DNA of 14,427 bases from Pelagophyceae sp. CCMP2097. Its lineage: Eukaryota > Sar > Pelagophyceae. The notes beneath the pieces are model-generated. The model did no database searches and had not been told where the DNA came from. It saw nothing but the letters and a program-made list of their open reading frames with translations. Made by a program: the position numbers and the translations under genes. Shown here one piece after another: positions 1 to 8,700 of the stretch (position 1 is its first letter; each line of letters starts with the position of its first letter). Where the stretch lies: contig MU657528.1 in the NCBI GenBank assembly GCA_026770575.1, forward strand, positions 25,546 through 39,972, in the 5' to 3' direction.

Positions 1-50
1 GTGGGAATTCAGAAGATTTAAATCAGTCCCTATATTCACAACCGCTGTTT

Positions 51-76
51 GAGCCCAGAGGCGGAGCCCAGAGGCG
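51..76. repeat. 13-bp tandem duplication
   Basis: Two perfect head-to-tail copies of GAGCCCAGAGGCG (51-63 and 64-76), followed by a further GAG. No function is visible. Confidence 0.85.
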
Positions 77-230
77 GAGCTGGTTGGGTAGAACGCCCAG
101 CCGCGCGACGACCGAGAGCCGGAAACAGCGGCCGTAAAACAAAGCATGTCCGGGGGGGAAGAATATTCACGTGTACGACGCGTGTACAGCACGAGCAGCC
201 AAATTCGCATGCCAAGCGGAGTAGAAACGT

Positions 231-270
231 GAACGAGCGGGCTCGAACTCGCGACCTCATGCAAGACATT
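231..270 (-). other. Decayed tRNA 3'-half fragment (Ala-like)
   Basis: On the minus strand this reads CTTGCATGAGGTC, then a T-arm-like GCGAGTTCGAGCCCGC, resembling the anticodon-to-T-arm half of a tRNA-Ala(UGC). The anticodon stem is shortened, the T stem carries a mismatch, and no D-arm half is evident. It is therefore a degenerate tRNA-derived piece and not a working tRNA; tRNA-derived SINEs contain such pieces. Confidence 0.45.
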
Positions 271-396
271 TGAACAGAATGACCCATGCGATGTGTTACA
301 CAAACTTCAACACCGACGTTAATCCTGGCAAAAGGGATTTCCGGTCCCAGTTCCAGGAGCCGGATCAGAAGCGTATATAAACCACATCACAATGTC

Positions 397-428
397 ATTT
401 TTATTATTTTTATTATTATTATTTTTTC
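397..428. repeat. T-rich (TTA)n-like low-complexity tract
   Basis: A run of T and TTA units lies directly beside the tandem tRNA-like fragments that start at 430. On the minus strand it is an A-rich tract just 3' of the tRNA-like unit, which would fit the tail of a retroposed element. Confidence 0.7.
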
Positions 429-429
429 C

Positions 430-506
430 ATATGCCGGATTCGAACCGGCGACCTCGGGCTGTTCCAAACAATATGCCGGATTCGAACCGGCGACCTCGG
501 GCTGTT
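430..506 (-). repeat. Tandem tRNA 3'-half fragments (two copies)
   Basis: Two identical 35-bp segments (430-464 and 472-506, period 42) each read on the minus strand as an anticodon-stem remnant, a variable loop GAGGTC, and a perfect T arm GCCGG-TTCGAAT-CCGGC (5-bp stem, 7-nt loop). The 5' halves (acceptor strand and D arm) are absent from both copies, so these are not complete tRNA genes. Strict identity of both copies including the T stem suggests recent duplication or selection. I cannot assign the amino acid. An A-rich tract follows the unit on its own strand. Confidence 0.7.
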
Positions 507-592
507 AGTAGACACACATGCACGCATGTGTACTCAGCTGCGGAGCAACAGGGGGCACAAGCGGTAGACGATTTGCACCTTTGAGTTCACGC

Positions 593-604
593 GGGGGGGG
601 GGGG
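593..604. repeat. 12-base G homopolymer
   Basis: Twelve consecutive G residues in an intergenic context. Its length is likely unstable in the genome or in the assembly. Confidence 0.85.
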
Positions 605-1117
605 AAGGTGTCGGGCTGGAGGCTGAACTCTCCCGTTTTACGCGCACCCTATGCGCAATCTCGATTTTGGGGTCGCCAAAAGCTGGTTTGAGGTGGTTCT
701 CCATTGTCATCGTCTGAGTTCAGCCTCGCTGCCGCTTCGCTGGGGCCGGCTGTAGGCCCTGGCCACACCAGAGCCCGACCTAGTGCCCTGTGGAGGTGAG
801 AAATAAGGCCCAAAATTTGGGCTATGGGCTCCATTTTGTAAGTTATGGGCCCCATTTAACTTGAAATGTCCATACAAATTCGCAATTCTATGAAAATAGT
901 GTCAAGTTTTACATCGTTTTATTATCGATAGTGACTTTACGCGCGGCGGACCGAGTTCGTAAACAAACTTCCTTAGTTAGGGACCGCGCCGCCACCAGCC
1001 CGCACCGTAGCGACCAAAAGTGGTCCCATACCTCGTTTGTAGACCGAGAAATTTATTTCTGAGTGGAATCCGTTTCATGTTGACCCCCCTTGTAGTACTA
1101 GAGTGAACACCGGCCGT

Positions 1118-1263
1118 GCAGTGATAAGGAGCCATGAGAGTGGCTTGAAATCCTTCTATACCATAGGCCCGCGTCCGAGTCCTCGTTGGACACGCTCCCT
1201 CCGCCAGATATATACTCGGCGTCTCTTTCCTGCGGAAACCTAAGGGGGACTCCTTATCACTGC
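1118..1263. repeat. 14-bp perfect inverted repeat with 118-nt loop
   Basis: GCAGTGATAAGGAG at 1118-1131 recurs as its exact reverse complement at 1250-1263. The enclosed DNA has no recognised content. It may be the terminal inverted repeats of a very small element, or chance. Confidence 0.6.
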
Positions 1264-1356
1264 TCGTCGGCGCCATATTCTGCCCCACCCTGCTCCGCTC
1301 GTCCACGACACGCGTCGATGCGTGAATATTCTTTCCCCCTTGAAGTACTCGGAATT

Positions 1357-1386
1357 CCTAGTACTGGAGGACCCAGCCACTTTCCC
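1357..1386 (+). repeat. Left arm of 30-bp perfect inverted repeat
   Basis: The 30 bases beginning CCTAGTACTGGAGG and ending CCACTTTCCC are matched exactly, in reverse complement, at 3692-3721. The similarity does not obviously continue beyond the 30 bases on either side. The arms may be ends of one element of about 2.4 kb or two dispersed copies of a short repeat. Confidence 0.85.
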
Positions 1387-1871
1387 GGTTTGCACCACGC
1401 GGGAAAACCCACTTTCGGTTTCGCTGTTCCGTTTCTGCGGGCGGAAAATATTTTAAAATTTATGGGCTTTTTAAATTTTAAGAGCAAAATTTGAAACTTT
1501 GCAAACATCCCAAACATTTAAATGAGGCGCAAACGCATGCAAATCACGTCATTTGACTGACAAACTTTCTCGATCCCTTGAGGCACGGGTGTTTGGCCAC
1601 GGAATTCATACTATCACACGAAGGGTCGGAAATAAATAAAAGGAGAGAGAGGAAAATGAAAAGTCATGGAGGAAGGCAATGGGGGCGGATGCTGCCGAGG
1701 GCGAAGGATGCGGCAACGTCGTAGAATCGACTATTAGATGTTGCTGTAAACCCTGCAACAACCATGTTCCAACAGGCACAGCGCACGTATATAGAGCTCT
1801 GGTGCTCAGGAACGAAGGTTGTGAGGCCCTTGTGAATCTTCCGAGTGATCCACGTCGTCCCCGTCGACGAG

Positions 1872-1946
1872 AAAGTTACTCCGTCTCCATTCAGAGTTGC
1901 GTATCACCCTTCGAAGAACTTATTATAACGGACACGGAGTAACTTT
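1872..1946. repeat. 17-bp near-perfect hairpin
   Basis: AAAGTTACTCCGTCTCC (1872-1888) pairs with GGACACGGAGTAACTTT (1930-1946) at 16 of 17 positions, with a 41-nt AT-leaning loop. It could be a MITE-like remnant or a structured transcript end; no gene adjoins it to decide. Confidence 0.7.
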
Positions 1947-1995
1947 GTCGATCACGCGTCGCCGCGGCGAGCCGATAACCTGCGTATAGTCCTCG

Positions 1996-2470
1996 GACGC
2001 GGCGCATCCTTCCTCCTCCTTTGGGCTTCACCACACGTACCGTCCCCATTGCGGGCGTGCTGCAGCGGCGACCGAAGCGTCCGGGGCGGTCCGGCTCGTC
2101 GTCACGGCGGCGTCGAGCCTGGGCGAGGACAAAGGTCTGCCCAAGGGGCCGTTCATTCCCATGACGGGCCTGCGCATCCATCCCCCTTGGGCTCCAGGAC
2201 GCACGGTTGCCCTTGCGTGCGTGCTAAAGCGGCGGCCGGAGCACCCGTGGCGGCCCGGCTGGCCGTGGCCTTGCGCCTGGCGAGGATAGATGTGATCTGC
2301 CCAAGGGGCCGCTTGCGATCGTTCGAATGACGGGCCCGTGCATCCTTCCCCCTTCGGACTTCGGGACACGCACCGTCGCCGTGTCGTCGGGGGAGCGGCG
2401 GCGGCCGGAGCGCCCGTGGCGGTCTGGCTCGTCGTGGCGTCGCCCTCGCCCTCGAGGCCTCGTCTACCCC
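1996..2470. repeat. Three diverged tandem repeats of about 168 bp
   Basis: Three units start near 1996, 2162 and 2330. Each begins with a GCATCCNTCC block, runs through a conserved middle (gcggc-ggccggagc-cccgtggcgg in units two and three, with a recognisable equivalent in unit one) and ends in a guanine-rich segment. Units one/two and two/three are joined by a shared linker, TCTGCCCAAGGGGCCG (about 2136 and 2298). The period is not a multiple of three, so translated frames do not stay in register and a repeat protein is unlikely. Confidence 0.7.
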
Positions 2471-3114
2471 AGGGTTTCGTTCGCATGAAAGGGTTGAAAA
2501 ACGTGTGTTCACGCGCGACCTCTTGACTTCCGAAAACCTATCTCTCCAAACAGCCGTGGAGGATGTCTCGGTTCGTTCAGTGCCAGTTGACGCGTTGGTC
2601 TGGGGCCGTGCGACTGACCCCCGTCTCCGCCAAGCGGATCACGGGCGGGGGCGCGCATGCGCGGCTTTTACCCGCCCAGATCTCGGCTGGTTCGAGTGGA
2701 TTGGGGCGCCCCGCGGCGGCTTCGGTGGCGCTCGCGGCCCTGCTCCGCGGCGACGGCGACCTCAACGTCTTGGCACGGCGCGCGCAGGCGCCGGCAGCAG
2801 GTCAGGCTCGGGCAGGCCGCCGCCTGCTGATAACACACTAATTCAAGCGATATACTGTAGGCGACGGCGACGACGTATCGCCGCGCGTCGGCGCCCTCGC
2901 TACTGCCGCTGGCGCTGCCATCGTCGCTTTGTTGGCAGGCTCGACGCCGCCGGCCGACGCAGCGCGGAGCAAGGGCCCCCCTTCGCGTTGTCGCTTGTCA
3001 CCGGCGCGCTCACCACGCGCTTCGTGAGTCTTCTTTCAATGCCGCACGAAGTATAGGTGGCACTGTAAAATAATTTGTAAAACTGCATTTGATTTTTAAA
3101 AACATGTAATTGCA

Positions 3115-3124
3115 TGTAATTACA
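3115..3124. repeat. TGTAATTACA palindrome, copy 1
   Basis: A perfect 10-bp palindrome in an AT-rich island. The same palindrome recurs at 3430-3439. Confidence 0.6.
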
Positions 3125-3429
3125 CGGCCCCAAAATTTTGCCTATGTAGTGCCCTTGAAGATACATCTTCAATCCATCGATATTTTTGAATTTCGGGCGC
3201 CTTGCATCGCGAAATTGTGGCTTTTCACCACTTGTTTGAACAAAAGTTGGACTTTTACCCCAAAAACATGCGCATGCAGAGCCACACCTCGTATTTGAGC
3301 TCGTCAGTTCGCCGGGGCGACTCGGCGGAGCCTCCCGCTCGCGCTAAGCCCCATTGCGCCTCGTTTGAGCGCCTCTAAAAATATGACCTTCACTTTACAC
3401 TGTAAATACGTGTGTAACAGTAATTACAC

Positions 3430-3439
3430 TGTAATTACA
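3430..3439. repeat. TGTAATTACA palindrome, copy 2
   Basis: This second copy sits in a run of overlapping CAGTAATTACA/CTGTAATTACAG units (about 3417-3441), which gives several alternative hairpins. It could bind a homeodomain-like or other dimeric factor, or be chance in AT-rich DNA. Confidence 0.6.
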
Positions 3440-3691
3440 GTAAAAAACAGGGGCCCATAATCCTCTACACTGTCTTTGCCCACCTATAGCACGAAGACGA
3501 CGACCACCACCATCAAAAGGTGTCGAGGAGCTGAAAGTGGCCAGCAATTAAAAAAAATCAAAATTTGGCGGGAAGTCGGACCTTTTGGTGTGCACAAACT
3601 GCGAGGGGTTAACAGTGGGATTTTCGTACTTTTTGATTTTCCCGCTTTTTGTTTTCGTACTTCGATTTTTGGCCGGGGTTTATGGACTTTT

Positions 3692-3721
3692 GGGAAAGTG
3701 GCTGGGTCCTCCAGTACTAGG
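3692..3721 (-). repeat. Right arm of 30-bp perfect inverted repeat
   Basis: This is the exact reverse complement of 1357-1386. In this copy the plus strand reads GGGAAAGTGGCTGGGTCC and continues to CAGTACTAGG. Confidence 0.85.
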
Positions 3722-3983
3722 CCATGCCCCTCGCGCCGGCCCACAATATGCTGGACTGCCTGGCCGGCCCTCGTACCGCTTCGGCGTGCGAAAATAAAGC
3801 CGCCCGCCGAGAAAATGAGCCGCCGAGGAGACAAAGCAACCAGTGTAAGCCCGAATGCAACGAGTCCCGAGTTTTCCGGCAGAGAAGCATGGTTGAGGCC
3901 CTTCGGGTCGATTCCAGTCGCTCCTGCGCAGGACCTCTTGATCTGCACGTGGCTCTCTGAGAGTTCTTGTCGTCTCCCCGGAG

Positions 3984-3990
3984 TATAAAT
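3984..3990 (+). promoter_or_regulatory. Possible TATA box of the EGF-repeat gene
   Basis: TATAAAT lies about 140 bases upstream of the ATG at 4126, in a locally AT-richer window of otherwise mixed DNA. The position suits a core promoter with a 5' leader of roughly 110 nt. No other core element confirms it. Confidence 0.3.
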
Positions 3991-4009
3991 TACAACCCTC
4001 ACTACCTCA

Positions 4010-4038
4010 CTAGGAATCCCTAGGAATCCCCTAGGAAT
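4010..4038 (+). repeat. Triple CTAGGAATCC repeat upstream of the EGF-repeat gene
   Basis: CTAGGAATCC occurs at 4010-4019 and 4020-4029, and CTAGGAAT at 4031-4038. The array lies 88-116 bases before the ATG at 4126, between the TATA-like site and the start codon. It may be a leader or promoter-proximal element. Confidence 0.6.
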
Positions 4039-4125
4039 TACCCCTAAAACCGTCACGGAAAAAGAGCCGGTGGAGAGTCGGTGGAGGCTGTTGGAAAAGG
4101 CGCCAGTATTTTAGACAGCGCCATC

Positions 4126-5442
4126 ATGCTCAAGGTGACCTGGCTCCTAGCGCTCCTGGCGGGCCTGGCGGCGGCCTCGTGCCCCAACTCGTGCTCGGGC
4201 CACGGCACATGCGGCGCCGAGGACAAGTGCACCTGCTACCAGAACTGGGTCATGGGCGACCAGGAGGGCGGCGACTGCTCGGACCGCAAGTGCCCCTACC
4301 AGGTCTCGTGGGCGTCGGCCCCGGACAAGTCGGGCGACGTGCACACGTACGCCGAGTGCGCCGGCGTCGGCATCTGCGACCGCTCGACGGGCGACTGCGA
4401 GTGCTTCGAGGGCTACACGGGCAAGGGCTGCGGCGTCACGACGTGCCCCAACGACTGCTCGGGCCACGGCGTCTGCGACTACCTCGAGGACGTCCCCTTC
4501 GGCTCCGTCTGGGGCGAGTACTACGACGGCACGATGACGACGACGTACCAACTCGGCACGGAGGCCGTCAAGCTGGCGCAGGCGCCGGGCTGGTCGTCGG
4601 AGAAGGTCCGCAAGTGCGTCTGCGACCCGGGCTACACCGACGTCGACTGCTCGCGCCGCATGTGCCTCCAGGGCAACGACATCCTCGACGAGCGCCTCAA
4701 CCGCAACGAGGTGTACAAGAACCAGATCCAGAAGTTTGTTCTCGTCGGCGCTGGCGACAAGGGCACGGGCCTGCTCATGACGGACAAGGGCACCAAGTGC
4801 TTCTACAACGACCACCCCGAGTCGTCGCCGGAGTGCTTCGCGGACATTGTGGGCAAGTCGTTCGCCCTCACGTTCACTTCCAAGCTGAACCAGTCGTACA
4901 CGACGCTGCCCATCACGCTCAACATGACCAACACGACGCAGCACTTCTCCAAGCCGGGCTTCGTCGAGCCGACGTCGAACAACACGGCTCTGGCGAACAT
5001 GATCGAGGGCGCCCTACTCAACCTCCCCAACTACGTCATCGACGCCGTCGACGTCGAGTGCGAGATGGAGATGACGGCGCAATCCCAGGAGGCGGCCGCC
5101 ATGTCCGTCTACTACCCGACGCTGACGTGCACCATCGAGTTCACCGGCACGTCGGTCATGGGCCCGCAGAACCTCCTCGAGATCGAGACGGACGAGTGCG
5201 GCGACGGCTGCACGCCGCAGCTCGCCAACCCCGTGCTGCTCAAGTCGGCGTACAACGTCTCCATGCTGCCCGGCCAGGCCATGTCCACGGATTTCTTCTC
5301 GTACGTGACGGAGTACCAGATTGCCGACTATAATTCCTATGAATGCGGCCGCCGCGGCAAGTGTGATTACGGCACGGGAGAATGCGAATGCTTCGAAGGT
5401 TACACTGGCGACCGCTGCCACCAGCAGACGGCGCTCATGTGA
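4126..5442 (+). CDS. Secreted EGF-repeat protein, SIG1/mastigoneme type
   Basis: An intronless gene for 438 residues. I start it at the ATG at 4126 because this gives a clean signal peptide ([17 protein letters not shown], cleavage near residue 17); the open frame extends upstream without a better Met. Mature domains are: EGF-like [11 protein letters not shown] (about 19-54), a CPY.VSWA segment, a second EGF ending [12 protein letters not shown] (about 81-105), a third starting [11 protein letters not shown] and ending [12 protein letters not shown] (about 108-184), a central roughly 210-residue domain with several N-glycosylation sequons (NQS, NMT, NTT, NNT, NVS), and a C-terminal EGF ([16 protein letters not shown]). 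There is no transmembrane helix after the signal. This order matches stramenopile SIG1/Ocm/Mas proteins of tubular flagellar hairs, so a structural surface or mastigoneme role is inferred. Codon use is extremely G/C-ending, which suggests high expression, except in the last 35 or so codons (see findings). Confidence 0.88.
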   Translation: MLKVTWLLALLAGLAAASCPNSCSGHGTCGAEDKCTCYQNWVMGDQEGGDCSDRKCPYQVSWASAPDKSGDVHTYAECAGVGICDRSTGDCECFEGYTGKGCGVTTCPNDCSGHGVCDYLEDVPFGSVWGEYYDGTMTTTYQLGTEAVKLAQAPGWSSEKVRKCVCDPGYTDVDCSRRMCLQGNDILDERLNRNEVYKNQIQKFVLVGAGDKGTGLLMTDKGTKCFYNDHPESSPECFADIVGKSFALTFTSKLNQSYTTLPITLNMTNTTQHFSKPGFVEPTSNNTALANMIEGALLNLPNYVIDAVDVECEMEMTAQSQEAAAMSVYYPTLTCTIEFTGTSVMGPQNLLEIETDECGDGCTPQLANPVLLKSAYNVSMLPGQAMSTDFFSYVTEYQIADYNSYECGRRGKCDYGTGECECFEGYTGDRCHQQTALM

Positions 5443-5718
5443 GCAAGCCGTAATCGTCCTAATGCATCTATCTTTGTTATACGAGGCACCGTCGTGATCA
5501 AACCGGGGGCGGAGGGTCTAGGCATCGTCTGCAGCACTTGCCACACCGTGTTCCACGTTTGGATCCAAGTTAATTTTTGGTGATTTCGAAAAGTATTTCG
5601 AAGTTGGTTTCGAGCGCGCGAGCCGCATCGAGGTGCGAGGCCAGGCTCGGGAAGGCGCGCTCGCCGCCGTCTGGCCGCGGCCGCCTCGGCGTTTCCGGCG
5701 GCCCCGGCTCGCCGGCCC
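5443..5718 (+). other. Intergenic/5' region between the EGF gene and SEC3
   Basis: These 276 bases hold the 3' end of the EGF gene and the presumed 5' region of SEC3. Two short open stretches look mildly protein-like. One (about 5464-5577) carries IVCSTCHTVFHVW before a stop. The other (about 5566-5690) contains DFEKYFEVGFERASRIEV and later ALAAVW, faintly like the end of a SEC3 PH domain. The space is too short for a whole PH domain, and I did not call a gene. No clear polyadenylation signal or terminator hairpin is visible. Confidence 0.4.
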
Positions 5719-8700
5719 ATGGCCGCGAGCGCCGACGCCGCGCGGCCCGACGGCGCCGCGCGCGGGCGGGCGCGTGCGCGCGGCGTGCGCGAGCTCCTCG
5801 ACCTCGACCTGGGCCGGCCGACGGACGACCTCGATGCCCTCCTCGACGTCCAGCTCGAGGCGTCGACGGCGCAGGCGGCGGTGCGCCCGGGCACGAGAGC
5901 GCCGAGCCGCCCCGAGCGCCCCGCGGCCGCTCGAGCCCCGCGGCCGTCCAGCGAACCCGCGTTGCACAGGCGCTCGTTGTCGTACGAAACCTCGCACGCG
6001 GCGCCCGCGGTTTGGTCGTTTCGGGGAGTGCTGGTCGTTTGGGAGCGTTTTCGCCTCGCGCTCGAAAGGACGCCCGTAGGCGTGGGAGGTCGAGGACGTG
6101 CGAGCCAGTGAGAACCCGCTCGCGGCCGGGGGGGCTCAAAGTGTACGCGGCGAGGGATTGATCCGAGACTGGCAGGCAAAGTGGGTGCGGCGCTGGACGC
6201 GTTGGACGCGAGACTGGGCAAGCTCGAGTCGTGGTGCGTTTTAGACTTTGACTGCGAGACGGAGGAAAAGGAATTGCCCCCGGCCCTCGGAGTGCGCCGC
6301 GCGGGGCGACGCGCGGCGACGCAGGCTCGGCGACAGTCGAAGTGCGGCCGCCTCTGCCTCTCCGCCTTTGCTGCTCCGCCGCGGCCCGCGCGACGCGTGT
6401 CTCGCAGGCGACCTCGACGCCATGCGAGAGTGCGTCGAAAAGATCGCCGACGACAACAACTCGCCCGCGCCCGCGCCGGGGGCCCGGAAAGTAACGACGG
6501 AGCGGCACACGAGGGTTCGCCCTGGGCGCGGCCATCGCGCCGATTCGAGAGCGGCGCCGGCGTCGCCTTTCGTGGCGCCGCCGTGGGACGCGCGCGCAGG
6601 CTCGAGGTGCAGCGCACGAACCTCTCTTCGCTCGCCAAGGCCGTCGACCGGCTCGTCTCCGTCGAGGACGGCCTCGGGTGAGTTTCTCAAGGCGGCCGAC
6701 GGCCGCGGCGCCACGCCGCCGGCGCAGGCTCGAGGCGGACGTCGAGGCGCTGCTGCGCGCGCCGGCGGACTTTCTGGACGCGGCGGACGCCGGGTGCGCG
6801 CCCTTTTCGGACTTTGGCTTCTCGCCCGTCCGTCTGGTGGCGGCGACGGTGGCGTTAGGTCGACGCTCGAGGACCGATGCGGCGACGTGGCCGCCGCGGC
6901 GTCCGCGCTGCGGCGCGGGCTGCGTCGCGCGGCGGACCTCCGGCGCGACAAGCTCAAGCTTGCCTGCGTCGCCGACCGCGGCGCCCAGCTCGCCCGCCTC
7001 GCGGACGGCTTCGGAGCCCAGGTCGCCGCCTACGTCGCGCGCGCCGCCCTCCGCCTCGTCGTCCGCGCCGGGCCGCCGCTGCCCGCGGCCGGCGACGGCG
7101 GCGCGGGCAGCGCCCTCGCCCGCGCCGCGCGGCCCTGGGCCGAGCTGCGCGGGCGGCAGGGCGACCTCCACGCCGCGTTGGCCGACTACGAGAAGCTCGT
7201 CATCGCCCTCGCCCTCCTCGACCGCGCCGACGACTTGGCGCAGCTGAGAGCGAGCTACGCGAGCACGGTCTCGAGCGCCACGACGCCGCTCCTCGCCGCC
7301 TACTTTGACGCGCGAGGCCCAGCGCTCCGCGCCGACGCCCGCCCCGAAACGGCGCCGAGGCCCGCCTCGCCGCGCACGAGCCGTCGGAAATAGGCTCGCG
7401 CCGCACAACGCGCGGACCAGGACGCGGAGCTTCGTACGCAGCGGCGTCCGTTGCCGGCGCGGGGGCGCCTCGTTTACATTTGCGGCAGGCGGCGGAGGTG
7501 GACTCGTGCGCTGGGGCTCTGTCAAAGGCCCACGACGACATCGTAAACCGCGGCGTCGAGGATGGATGACCAACGACGGTGCAGTCCCAAGCAGAGGCTC
7601 GACGGAGGCCGGAGGGCGATTCGAGATGGGCGCCGGGGGATGGCCGTCGTATTCGAAAGGATCGCATTTCTCTGCTCGAGGTGCCCTTGGTCCTGCGCGA
7701 GCGCGAGTTCGTCGGTTCGTTCTTCGCGCTGGACGCGGGCGACGGCGCGGACCGCGCATGCATCGACGGCGTTGTGTCTACGATGTTTGCCGAATTCGAG
7801 AGGTCCGCTCTCGCATTAGTAGCGGAATCGGACCTCACGCTCCCAGACCTCGTCGCGGCTTACGCCGCCGCGCAGCCGCGTGAGGCCGAGGTCGAATGCG
7901 GCCTCTGCGCGCGAGCCTTGGGGAGCGCGGCAAAGGCGGCGGCGTTGAAGTTCCAAGAATCGACGAGGCACCTGGCCTTCAAAATCGCCGCAGCGCCAAT
8001 CAAGCGAAACGCCAAGAAGCTCGCCTTCCCGGCCGTCGTGGCACTCGCGTGCGTCCCTGCCTCGCGTCGCATCCGACCCCGCTCGAGTCGATTTTAGGTC
8101 TTTTATCGAATCTATCGGCAAACGTTCGGCCGAGGAGCGGTCGCGGAAGAGGTCGACGTTCCGGTACGAGAGCGTTTCAGTGCTCGTGGAGCCGGCGGTG
8201 GAAGCCCTCGGCGACGCTTTGCTGCGCGGGTGGTTGGATAAAGCTGTAAGAGCGGATAAAAAGTACTCTGATGTCATCCGAATCGAAAACGTCGCCGCTC
8301 TCAAAGACGCCCTACGCTCGGCCGACTGCAAAGACGTGTGAGATACCCTCGGGTGTCTCCTCCTCGCGGCGCCCCGACGCTTTTTGTAGGCTCGGGCGGA
8401 GTGCGGCGCTGCAGGCTTTGCTGGTGTTTGCCGAGGCCGAGTCCGTTTCGGCGGTGGGGCGCTACGTTGTGTGGATGTTCGAGTACGAGTTTGTTGCGCT
8501 GGCAAAGGTCTTCTCGCGCGTGGACTCGTTGAGGCAGTCGCAGGGCGCGTCGGAAGTCCGGAAGCACGCCGACGGAGGAGAAGTCCGCAGGGCCCTCGCC
8601 GCCCAAACCAACGAGGTGCGCCCTCTCGCGAGGCGCTTGAGAGACTCACTCGCCGCTGCGTAGTCCGTGACGGCAAACGTCGACGCCATCGTGCTCCGCG

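Larger units (their letters stand above)
1..4080. other. Gene-poor, repeat-bearing intergenic stretch
   Basis: I find no convincing gene here. Open frames of 60-190 codons exist on both strands, but they are low-complexity, often Arg/Pro/Ala-rich, overlap one another, and show no recognisable domain or codon bias like that of the genes downstream. Base composition is patchy: GC-rich blocks (about 1950-2960) alternate with AT-rich islands (about 395-430, 1440-1530, 3060-3300, 3380-3460). The stretch contains tRNA-derived fragments, tandem and inverted repeats and short palindromes, listed separately. It could be the remains of non-autonomous mobile elements. A small unrecognised gene or non-coding RNA cannot be excluded. 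Confidence 0.6.

Noticed and set aside
430..506. Two functional tRNA genes
   Set aside because: The 42-bp period leaves no room for acceptor and D arms, so only 3' halves are present.
1534..1549. ATGCAAAT octamer next to CACGTCA as a promoter element
   Set aside because: There is no gene within reach downstream, and single short motifs are expected by chance.
1679..1942. Possible small Cys-containing protein of 87 residues
   Set aside because: No family match is recognised, its codon use is unlike the neighbouring genes, and its 3' third is the inverted-repeat hairpin 1872-1946.
2028..3056. Overlapping open frames on both strands in the GC-rich block
   Set aside because: They arise from the 168-bp tandem repeats and GC bias. 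Repeat units fall in different frames, so no consistent protein results.
3484..4056. A 190-codon minus-strand frame upstream of the EGF gene
   Set aside because: It crosses the 30-bp repeat arm, the TATA-like site and the CTAGGAATCC array, ends in a poly-Val stretch encoded by simple repeats, and has no recognisable domain.
5570..7759. A 729-codon open frame on the minus strand opposite SEC3
   Set aside because: It is almost entirely Arg/Ala/Pro/Gly-rich, shows no domain, and mirrors G/C-ending codons of the plus-strand exons. Long antisense frames are expected in DNA this rich in GC.
6859..8337. Assignment of the plus-strand gene to COG7
   Set aside because: The helical core does resemble COG7, since exocyst and COG subunits share a rod fold. 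The C-terminal VDKHFG...QCY signature and the LREREFVGSFF segment fit SEC3/EXOC1, and COG7 has no equivalent of the last 170 residues.
8095..8663. In-frame stops suggesting that the SEC3 gene is a pseudogene
   Set aside because: TAG at 8095-8097 and at 8661-8663 are each the last three bases of a short intron (8049-8097 and 8616-8663) whose removal keeps the frame and the family alignment.
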